Positions 7,280 through 15,000 of a stretch of 15,000 nucleotides of DNA are shown here, piece after piece (the stretch's first letter is position 1; each line of letters starts with the position of its first letter). A program made the translations under genes and the position numbers. A model generated the notes under the pieces. The model saw only the letters and a list, made by a program, of their open reading frames with translations. It searched no databases and had not been told where the DNA came from. This DNA comes from Salpingoeca rosetta (Eukaryota; Opisthokonta; Choanoflagellata; Craspedida; Salpingoecidae): contig NW_004754900.1 of NCBI RefSeq assembly GCF_000188695.1, positions 386,384 to 401,383 on the forward strand. The letters are read 5' to 3'.

Positions 7280-9734
7280 CGTGCACAGAGACAAGTTTGC
7301 ACGTGATTGTAGTAGACATGTCATGCACATTTTACCTCCTGTACATTCCGCTCATGTCCTTGCATCCCCTCCCCCTCCAAAACACATCCACACACGCTTC
7401 CCCGCACATCGACAACGGCACATTCATGCATGCACGGCCATCAGGGCAAAGACCACCCAATGTTCAGTGCGCGGGACCGCGAACAGCTGCAGACGTGGCT
7501 GCTCACCATCGAGGCAAAACTGCCACAGACGCCATCAAACAGCAGTGGCAACGTCGGTAGTGGTGGTGGTGGTGGTGGTAACAATGGAGATGATGGCAGC
7601 AAGGCAGACAACCGCTGGAGCCTTCCTGTCGATCTCCACCGCTCTGGCTCGTACACAAAGGTGAAGAGGCGGCAGCCCTACGACGCACGCAGGGCGCGCT
7701 CGGCATCCTCAAAGCCCCCAAAGAAGTGAGTCGGAGGGTGAATGTGTTTGTGTGTCTGTGTCTGTGTGTGTGTGTGTCTGTGTGTGTGCGTGAATCCTTG
7801 TGCCATTCACTGCTGCAAGCGCTTTGCCCACTTCCCCTCTCACTGCTCACCACCGCCGCCAACACCGCCACCATCGCTTTCGCCACCAGCGGCCGAGGAC
7901 CGCCCTCGCGACCGCGCAGTGAAGTCCACGCCACCCCCCACCTCATCACGCAGCCGCCACTGTACGTCGCCCACACAGCACACCACCATCGTCTGTGTAT
8001 CTTTGCTTCTGCGTGTGCGTGTGCGTGTCTGTGTCTGTGTCTGTGTCTGTCTGTGTCTGTGTTACATTTCCCACCTTCACCATGAAATCAGCCACTCCTC
8101 CAAGTCATTCATTACCACACACACACACACACACACACACACCACGTCACAACACCGCCAGGCACCGTCGCGCTCTGTCCTCGGAGGCGCTGGCGTTTCC
8201 ACCACACGCACACGTGCAGCAGCACATGATGCCGCAACACCTGCACCAACCCCAGCACCAGCCACACCAACACCAACACCAACACCAACACCAACACCAG
8301 CACCAGCACCAGCACCAGCACCCCCGGGTGCCTCCACCGCGCCCACCGCCGCCATCAGTCACCCCGCGCATGCTCCAACAGCAGCAACAGCAACAGCAAC
8401 ATCAACAGGCCATGGCCCAACAGCAGCAGCAACAGCTGCTGTCGCAGGTGCCGCCCCCGGGCCATCCAGGGCTTCCTGATTCGGTGGCGATGGGAATGCA
8501 AGGCCTGCCATCAGCAGCACTGCAGATGAAGATGTTTGCAGCATCCTACAAGCCATTCGAGCCACAACAGCAGCAGCAGCAGCAACAGCAACAGCAACAG
8601 GCATTCTCGCGCCCATTGCACCACCAGCAGATGCAGCCACAGCAACAGCCACGCCAGAGAAGCGGCGGAATGGTGGATCCCTTCTCCTCCACGCCAAATG
8701 TGCTGACTCAGCAGCAGCAACCGATGATGATTCCTCCAGCCAACGCCTCTGACATCTGGGGATCAGTGTGTGTGTGTGTGTGGGGGGGGGGTTGGTGGGT
8801 GAGGGTGTGTGTGGGTGCGTGGGGTGAGGGTGTGTGTGTGTGTGTGTGTGTGCGTGTGGGGGGGGGGTTAGGTGGGTGAGGGTGTCTGTCTGTCTGTCTG
8901 TCTGTCTGTGTGTGTGTCTGTCCATTCTTATTTCAGCTATTGTGGTCACTGAGGGTGCCCCTCAACCGCTAACAACATCTCCTCCACGTGTGCAACTGCA
9001 TGATCCTGCGCCACAGGTGACATTCCCTTCGGGTTTGATCCCGCACAGCGCCGCGATTCGCGGTGAGGGGCACGCACACACTGAAATGTAGACCGCATAC
9101 CCCTGTCACCAACTTGCGGTTTCCCTTCACACACTCACACACACACTCACTCACTCACTCACTCACTCAATCACTCACTCACTCACTCACTCACTCACAC
9201 ACACACTCACTCACTCACTCACTCACTCACTCACTCACTCACTCACTCACTCACTCACTCACTCACTCACTCTCTCACTCACTCACTCACTGACGCCCAC
9301 CTCTCCCCGCCCACAGCTCATCATATGGGGACAGCATCTACGGGAGCCAGGAGCTGCCGACAGATCAGCGGCAAGCACGGCACTCGTTTCCCCTCACTAA
9401 CCCTTACGACGCCGCAGCCATCGCCTTCCACCAGGCAGGACAACAGCAACAACAGCAGCAGCAGCAGCAGCCTCAACAAGTGGCCTCTCCTCTCCACCAG
9501 CAGCAGCAACCACAGCAGCACTTTGTGGCTGTGCCGTCCACGTCTACACCCGCCACGACAGCGGTGACGTCCAGTGTTGCCAGCCTCTATCATGGGCACC
9601 ACCACCATCAACACCACCAGCTTCAGCACCATCACAGCAACACCAGCACGTACACGGAGGAGGACGACGATGACGACGACCTCTTCTCGAAGATTTGCTA
9701 TGATGTCGCAGAGACGTCCATCCGCGACACATGA
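3493..9734 (+). CDS. smaug: Smaug/Vts1-family SAM-domain RNA-binding protein
   Basis: Post-transcriptional repressor of the Smaug (SAMD4)/Vts1 family. Its SAM domain binds hairpins in mRNAs and recruits repression and deadenylation factors in the cytoplasm. Reconstructed exons: 3493-3513, 3788-3895, 4202-5360, 5607-5921, 6133-6243, 6525-6625, 6854-6958, 7118-7216, 7445-7725, 7890-7961, 8162-8767, 9317-9734. They total 3396 bases in one frame, about 1131 aa. Residues 8-130 match the N-terminal Smaug helical region (ending AFDAETQHKF). The SAM domain is at about 536-592: WLKSLRLHKY, then a GARTKML motif. A second Smaug-similarity region follows, from LDAFAEEIQRG to HPMFSARDREQLQTW, and aligns without gaps to SAMD4 across a junction. 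The tails are rich in Gln, His-Gln, Thr and Gly/Asp, ending in an acidic block and SKICYDVAETSIRDT. Start: in-frame TAG at 3472, good context GCCATGG. The first exon and the exon-11 donor are the least certain parts. Confidence 0.88.
3660..3752. repeat. CA-rich repeat in Smaug intron 1
   Basis: Runs of ACACAC are mixed with three copies of a CGTTCATACACAC / GCATTCACACGC type unit. The tract ends about 35 bases before the exon 2 acceptor (CCACAG at 3782-3787). Confidence 0.9.
3983..4131 (+). repeat. (TG)n followed by (CA)n in Smaug intron 2
   Basis: TG-rich runs at 3983-4041 and 4069-4082 are followed by CA-rich runs at 4091-4131, inside the intron 3896-4201. In the transcript the UG and CA tracts are complementary and could pair into a long hairpin that brings the splice sites closer. 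Confidence 0.9.
4673..4729 (+). repeat. Coding CAG/CAA tract (poly-Gln/His) in Smaug exon 3
   Basis: Mixed CAG, CAA and CAC codons encode a Gln-rich stretch broken by His. It lies just after the helical N-terminal region. Codon mixing suggests selection on the peptide more than pure slippage. Confidence 0.9.
5030..5100 (+). repeat. Coding GGT/GAT tract (Gly/Asp) in Smaug exon 3
   Basis: Trinucleotide repeat encoding an acidic, glycine-rich segment (NDGGDGGGGGDGDDG). It belongs to the long low-complexity linker between the N-terminal region and the SAM domain. Confidence 0.9.
5364..5501 (+). repeat. GTGTGG-type variant repeat in Smaug intron 3
   Basis: TG units with irregular extra G and C bases begin just after the donor GTGCGT at 5361 and fill the first half of the intron. 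The acceptor used by the model is CTGGCAG, with the exon starting at 5607. An alternative acceptor CCCACAG lies at about 5503-5509. Confidence 0.9.
5805..5850 (+). repeat. Coding ACG/ACA tract (poly-Thr) in Smaug exon 4
   Basis: Thr codons in a run of about twelve, just upstream of the SAM domain exons. Part of the disordered linker. Confidence 0.85.
6293..6326 (+). repeat. (TG)n in Smaug intron 5
   Basis: TG tract with one T interruption about 50 bases after the donor GTAATT at 6244. It precedes the trinucleotide array in the same intron. Confidence 0.9.
6365..6520 (+). repeat. (TCA)n then (CAC)n array in the SAM-splitting intron
   Basis: About 140 bases of TCA/ATC repeat with a single visible G interruption (near 6430), followed by about six CAC units. 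It runs directly into the acceptor CTAG at 6521-6524. There is no ordinary polypyrimidine tract before this acceptor. The array lies inside the intron that divides the SAM domain between LERRG and MTARGAR. Confidence 0.97.
7094..7117 (+). repeat. (TG)n abutting the exon 8 acceptor of Smaug
   Basis: The TG repeat continues straight into GCAG, so the 3' splice site of the exon starting at 7118 uses a UG tract in place of a pyrimidine tract. Confidence 0.9.
7238..7278 (+). repeat. (GT)n in Smaug intron 8
   Basis: Pure GT run about 20 bases after the donor GTCTGG (7217). If the donor were at 7238 instead, seven extra codons would be added in the same phase. The SAMD4 alignment favours 7217. Confidence 0.9.
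8003..8142 (+). repeat. TG/TGTC repeats then (AC)n in Smaug intron 10
   Basis: TG, TGCG and TGTC units at about 8003-8062 are followed by pure AC at 8117-8142, shortly before the acceptor CGCCAG at 8161. This is the same TG-then-CA order as intron 2. Confidence 0.9.
8251..8321 (+). repeat. Coding His-Gln alternating repeat in Smaug exon 11
   Basis: The hexanucleotide CAACAC, shifting to CAGCAC, encodes an alternating HQ run of about ten units. Further Gln runs follow at about 8374-8435 and 8564-8600. The reading frame is fixed by the flanking segments VQQHMMPQHL and PGHPGLPDSVAMG. Confidence 0.92.
8766..8913 (+). repeat. GT repeat at the exon 11 donor, with G-runs and (TGTC)n
   Basis: A GT repeat begins at 8766, exactly at the exon end, followed by a G9-10 run, more TG, another G-run and (TGTC)n at about 8882-8908. 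Donors at 8766, 8768 and 8770 leave phases 0, 2 and 1. Confidence 0.9.
8937..9062 (+). other. Possible 126-nt alternative exon of Smaug
   Basis: It is preceded by a strong acceptor (CTTATTTCAG) and followed by GTGAGG. Only one frame is open (IVVTEGAPQPL ... PHSAAIRG). It needs a phase 1 donor and leaves phase 1. That puts the last exon into a different frame, ending at 9567, instead of the Gln-rich/acidic frame ending at 9734. The main model therefore skips it. Confidence 0.4.
9128..9290 (+). repeat. (ACTC)n tetranucleotide array before the last Smaug exon
   Basis: Long CACT/ACTC array with a few ACAC and TCTC variants. It runs to within 30 bases of the acceptor CCCACAG (exon starts 9317) and supplies a pyrimidine-rich, purine-spaced stretch. 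Confidence 0.97.
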
Positions 9735-10869
<1,135 letters not shown>

Positions 10870-12288
10870 TCACACTTCGCACCCTTGGGAGCCAGCTGCT
10901 ATTCTTCCGCGGTGGCGGCGGCGCAAGAGGGCGCGAAAAGACCCAAAGGGGTTTGGGTTACTTGGCAGTCTGCCATGCAGGATCCATTGTACGGAGTGGC
11001 GGTTGCTGTCTCGTTGAGAAGTACGCGCGTGCGCACTCGCTGCAGCTGCGTCGCTGCCCTGCCCTTCGCCATCAACGCCGTCACCGCCATGTTCGCGTCC
11101 CCTCACATCGTCGTCCTCGCTGCCTGAAGTCAAGAGGAGTAGGTGGCGTTGCTGTTGTCTCCTTGCTGGTGGGCCGGCCTCGGCCCCAGCACCTGCCTCG
11201 TCAGGTTGGTGCCACGCAACGTGGACAAAGTAGTGGTGGTGCAAACGTTGTGGTCGTTGCTGCTCTTGCCTCAGCGTAGTGACCTCTGCAAACACCGCCG
11301 CCATGGACTCAAGCAGCAGGGAGATGGACTTGTCGTCAAGCTGATTCTTTGCGGTCCTCAGCTCGATGGCCACTTGGCGGCACGACAGCAGCTGCTTGCA
11401 TGTACCTGCTCGTCTCCGCACTGCTGCACGGCTTGGGAACAGCCGGCGGACACGCCACCACCACATTCTCCGTTGCCTCTGCTGTTGCCCCTGCTGGTGA
11501 TGGTCTCGTTTTGCCGCCGTGGACTCGCGTTCCTCTCCATCTCCATCTCCATCTTCGTCTTCGTCGTCATCGTCATCGTCATCGTTGTCGTCTTCATCAG
11601 TCCCAAAGTAGCCGGACAAGCGCAGTTGGTGCCGTCGCTGCAGTCTTGGCTGCTGCTCCTCATCGCAGTCTTCCTGAAGCGCTTGCTGCGTGACGTGGTA
11701 CACAATGCGTTGTGCAAGCAGTGCCGCTTCAATACAGCCCTCCAATTGCTTCATGCATTCCTTGCGTGTCGGATGGGAGAAGTATGCGCGGAGAGTCGGT
11801 GCATGGCGCAGCACCTGCTGGCAGCGATCACCCACTTGACGCGCCAACTCCCTGTTCTCCTTCAACGTGTTCACGCGCGCATAAATATCCCGGCAAAGCG
11901 CAAACAGCAGGCTGGCAAAGGGCACAACCTCGCCTGCGCGCCTGATGATGCCACCAAGGGCTTGGCGCGCGTTGTTCAGCAGCACTGTCGGTAGGGACAG
12001 CGCTAAGATCCGATCTGCAACAGCGTCTTCGTCGGCGACGGCCGCGACCACACCCTCGTTGTCCTCGTGGCGAAACAGGTCCTCCATCCTCACGTTGTCA
12101 CGCGTGTTGAGATCGGCTATGACGGATGGCATCGCTTCATCCACTTCTTCAGGTGACATGCCCACAGCCTCATCGACCTCGGCACCTTCCTCGCCTTGGC
12201 CTTCGATGGTAACAGAAACCAGACCACTATCGCCATCGCCATCATCGTTGTCCCCGCTGTAAGTGTGCTTGCTGCTGCTGCTGCTGCT

Positions 12289-12319
<31 letters not shown>

Positions 12320-12921
12320 TTGTTGCTGCTGCTGCTGCTGCTGCTAAGTCCACCAAAGCCATCCATATTCACGGTTGGGCTTGTGTCGTTGTTGATGGTG
12401 GTGGCTCTGGCCTTGTCGTTGTTCGTGTTTTTGTTGCTGTTGTCGTTGTCGTCACCAGCATCGGCATCATCAGCATCAGGCTCGACGATGGCAGAATCGG
12501 TCGAAACAGCAGCAGAAGCGGCAACGGCAGCTGCACTCCTGTCGTCGTGAACGCTGCTGCTGTTGTTGCTGTTGTTGCTGCGTTGATTGCTGCGCTCATG
12601 TGGGCGTAAGACCGGCCGCTTGTACCCATCGCTGTCCAAGTCCAGACAGTCGAGCAGCTGTTCCGCATGCTCGCGAGATACCGCGAGAAGGCGGGCAGCC
12701 TGAGAGACCCCTTGCTGCACAATCTCGTACAGCACGTCCCCTGCGTTGTTCGGCGGCGACTGTACACCCTGTGCGCGAAGGAAGGCCTGTACCTGGTTCG
12801 GTGACATGCACAGGAGTTTGTCAACGGTGTGTTGCTGTTTCTGCTTTGGTGTGCAGCGATTTCGCCTGCGCCGTGGGCCGCCCCTCAATCCTCTTCTGCT
12901 GCGCTTCAACAAAGCGCGCAT
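10870..12921 (-). CDS. Unknown protein with HeLo/MLKL-NTD-like helical region
   Basis: Open for 683 codons on the minus strand. Residues 1-30 are basic. Residues 32-95 are helical (MSPNQVQAFLRAQGV ... AEQLLDCLDLD). Residues 110-220 are Ser/Asn/Asp-rich with long N and S runs. Residues 312-412 form a helical region (VPFASLLFALCRDIY, NTLKENRELARQVGDRC). An acidic run lies at 441-465 and another helical stretch at 506-556. The pattern of a hydrophobic helix, then KENRE..R...RC, then a paired helix resembles the HeLo-like bundle of MLKL/MCA1 proteins; no kinase domain is seen. The function is not assigned. Weak points: the ATG directly follows an acceptor-like sequence (CATCTCACAG), so upstream exons are possible. 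A 69-base phase-neutral intron candidate lies at 11124-11192. Below about 11100 another minus frame has the more GC-ending codons seen in the other genes, so the C-terminal 80 residues may be wrong. Confidence 0.6.
12262..12346 (-). repeat. Coding Ser/Asn trinucleotide tract
   Basis: Mixed AGC and AAC codons (GCT/GTT on the plus strand) encode alternating blocks of Ser and Asn at about residues 193-217 of the minus-strand ORF. The plus strand gives false poly-Leu and poly-Val ORFs here. Confidence 0.9.
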
Positions 12922-14679
12922 CTGTGAGATGGCACTCCTGCTGCGGCGCTTGTGGTGGGTGGGACTATGTACGTGTGCGCAGGATGCTGTGATCGTGTAT
13001 ACCCCAATATTCCCGTGTGTCTTTGTTGGGCGAGCTGGGAATCAACGGCATGAAGGCGTCGGGGGGGGGGGTGCGTGTGTGCTTGTTGTTGTTGCTTGTT
13101 GACTTTGGCTGTTGATGCTCCGTGCTGTGTTTTGCTCGTTGGCTGGGGGGGGGCGCTTTGTGTGTTGCTGTGTTGTTGTGGTGGAAAAATGAACACTCAG
13201 GATGTGCATTTTGTCTTGGCTGTGGTGAGGCCAGGCTTGCTGTTGGGCGGACACGGTACAGTGTTTGATTGTGCTGTGACGAAGCGGTGACGGCTGCAAT
13301 TCTCTCATCATGTGATTCTGCACGGCCATACTTGCTTTGCGCTGAAGAAAGTGATGGGGAACGGTCAATACAGAAGCAATGCAGCCCGGGCGTGTGTAAC
13401 GGTGAGTTCGAATGGGGTAGGGTCTCACACAACTGCGGCTGTTGCTCGAGCTGGGGCAGGCTTGATGGGAAACAGTTGCATTTGTGATGTGCGACGACAA
13501 GCAGGACTGGGCACCTCTTGCCCAAGTCTCTCAGCCTGGTTGATTCAACACAACTACCACGTGACATACATGCATGCACATGCACATGCACACACATGTA
13601 CACAGAACCGATCTTGCATCCATTCAGGCTACCTGAACGAGACGGCGTATTGGATGACGTAGGTGCTGAGTCACAGATTGGCATAACGCAGGGTTCATCG
13701 CAGCTGTCGCAAGTAAGGCGACGAAGCAAACCAAACACACACACACACACGCATGAGAAGCGCGCGTGTCTTGTTGATGTGGATGGTTGATTGATGGCAA
13801 CGACTTTGTTGATTGATCGAAGGCCCTTCAGGCAAGCACGCATTCATCCCCAGCCAGCCAACCCTCCAACCACTCAAGGCATAGAGCCAAAGTTGGACGC
13901 TCTTCGTCGTCGTCATCATCATCATCGTGTTGAAGCAACCACAAACACAAACATAGCAGCAGCAACAGAGTGATGACTCCTGTTTGCGACTGCAACTCTC
14001 CCGTTGTGCAACTGCTTTTGAGTTTTCGCGGCGTGGTGTCCTCACTGGAGTCGACACCATAAGAAATTTGTTCCTTGGTGGATAGCATGATGCGGATGTG
14101 ATGGATTCGTTGTGTGTTGTGCTGCTGATTATGAACCTAATGCGCACCACTCTGTCGCATGGAAAAATAAACAAACCCCAGCCAGCCAGCCAGCCAGCCA
14201 GCAAAAGCGCACACACACGCTTGCACACGCAACAGCCCTTGCCTAGCCATTCCAGCAAGCGCCACCAACAACAGCACGCCGCTTTCTCTTTGTGTGTGTG
14301 CCAGCCACGCCGCCTCCTCGCTGCACCGCTCTCCTTCTTCTCTGCCCTTCTTGCTTGTCAACTGCGGTTGCCGTTTCCACCCCTTGTGTGCTCGGTGACC
14401 CATCGCCTGCGTGTGCACACGTCGTGTGTGTGCGAGTGAACGTGTGTGTGGACGAACGCAACCCCTCCCCCTCCATCTTTCACCCAAGCACAGACAGCCA
14501 AGGCACCCAAGGAAAGGATCCGTCAAGTCACATCACGCGAACCAACCAACCAAAGGAACCCACAACAAATCAACGTCCTTTTCCCACCTCTCTTTGTCTC
14601 TCTCTCTGTCTCTGCCTCTGTCTCTGCCTCTCTCTCTCTCTCTGTCTCTCAACCCATCTCGGGATCCGTCGCTCGCGCC
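12922..14679. other. Gene-poor interval with ambiguous exon-like segments
   Basis: No recognised gene. On the plus strand a phase-consistent chain can be read: an exon ending 13401 (GTGAGT donor), then about 13470-13540, then 13628-13712 (donor GTAAGG; LPERDGVLDDVGAESQIG), then 13969-14085 (RCATAFEFSRRGVLTGVDTI, stop TAG). AATAAA follows at 14166-14171, but no start is found. On the minus strand, segments with good acceptors (ACTTTCTTCAG near 13365; TTGCGACAG near 13705) and an ATG at 14088 (MLSTKEQISYGVDSSED) could be 5' exons of the 683-codon gene. Both cannot be right. There is also a CA tract (13732-13751), a (CAGC)n run (14174-14202) and a long TC tract (14588-14655). Confidence 0.4.
14588..14655 (+). 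repeat. (TC)n pyrimidine tract upstream of the FHA gene
   Basis: TCTC, TGTCTC and TGCCTC units end about 25 bases before the start codon at 14680. It lies in the presumed 5' leader or core promoter. It could also act as the pyrimidine tract of a leader intron. Confidence 0.85.
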
Positions 14680-15000
14680 ATGCCCACGGACGAGCGTGGC
14701 CGCGGCCCTGCAAGTGCAGCGGGCATGGGCGATCCGTCCACGGTTCGTGCCTACGCCAAGCTGCAGGGTGAGGACTTTACCTACTACATCCAGACCTTGA
14801 GTGTGACGCTGGGCCGCTACACGCCCACGAATCGCGTGGACATCAACCTCGGCACCTCGAGCGCCATCTCGCGCCTCCACGCCAAGATCGAGTACAACTT
14901 CAACCTGCAGCAGTTTGTGCTGTTCCCCTTGGGCAAGAACGGCGTCTACATCAACGGCGACCTCTACAAGCGTGACACCGCTTTCGCCCTCCAATCAAGG
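14680..15000 (+). CDS. FHA-domain protein, FOXK/Fhl1-like (5' end only)
   Basis: The reading frame starts MPTDERGRGPASAAG and stays open to the window edge (107 codons). FHA domains bind phosphothreonine peptides, and in FOXK and Fhl1 they sit N-terminal to a forkhead DNA-binding domain. Visible FHA landmarks: AYAKLQGEDFTYYIQTL at 24-40, the GR pair at 45-46, the SRLH core at 64-67 with AKIEY after it, and the KNGVYING turn at 86-93. The order and spacing match the canonical FHA fold, and the wording around them is closest to FOXK/Fhl1. A forkhead domain would lie beyond the edge, so the subfamily is not proven. The start has CGCC before ATG, a fair context. Confidence 0.85.
   Translation, partial: MPTDERGRGPASAAGMGDPSTVRAYAKLQGEDFTYYIQTLSVTLGRYTPTNRVDINLGTSSAISRLHAKIEYNFNLQQFVLFPLGKNGVYINGDLYKRDTAFALQSR

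Noticed and set aside
8077..8355. Gly/Ala/Val-rich minus ORFs opposite the His-Gln repeat
   Set aside because: Shadow of the hexanucleotide repeat in Smaug exon 11.
13402..13420. GAGTTCGAAT resembling a tRNA B box
   Set aside because: No matching A box or cloverleaf stems could be found around it.
12965..13843. 292-codon minus-strand ORF as a single-exon gene
   Set aside because: It contains CA-repeat peptide and no family motif; parts of it may be exons, but not the whole ORF.

Overview
The window looks like nuclear DNA of a flagellated unicellular opisthokont, most likely a choanoflagellate. Three things suggest this. The genes are rich in short phase-consistent introns. Introns and flanks are full of dinucleotide and trinucleotide microsatellites. 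The gene content combines a ciliary transport protein (IFT140), a Smaug/Vts1-type RNA-binding protein (a family known from animals and fungi), and an FHA-domain protein of FOXK/Fhl1 type. The lineage is inferred from this content only; no species call is possible here.

Layout: (1) 158-2506, minus strand: the N-terminal WD40 part of IFT140, with at least eight exons, continuing off the left edge. (2) 2507-3492: a roughly 1 kb head-to-head promoter interval containing a 15-bp-stem hairpin. (3) 3493-9734, plus strand: a complete Smaug-family gene. I reconstructed it as 12 phase-matched exons (about 1131 aa) with a Smaug helical region, a SAM domain split by an intron, a second Smaug-similarity region, and long Gln/His/Asp-rich tails. 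(4) 9735-10869: a convergent intergenic/3'UTR interval with a long (CAA)n tract. (5) 10870-12921, minus strand: a 683-codon ORF with Ser/Asn and acidic tracts and a helical region resembling the HeLo/MLKL N-terminal bundle. (6) 12922-14679: a gene-poor interval where short exon-like segments can be read on either strand. (7) 14680-15000, plus strand: the first exon of an FHA-domain protein, cut by the right edge.

The genes do not form one pathway. IFT140 belongs to intraflagellar transport, Smaug to mRNA repression and decay, and the FHA protein probably to transcriptional control. The most unusual feature is the strand-polar placement of microsatellites. In the sense orientation of both multi-exon genes, (TG)n tends to sit after 5' splice sites and (CA)n before 3' splice sites, so some introns could fold (UG)n on (CA)n. 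One donor of the Smaug gene lies inside a GT repeat, so neighbouring donor choices give all three reading phases.
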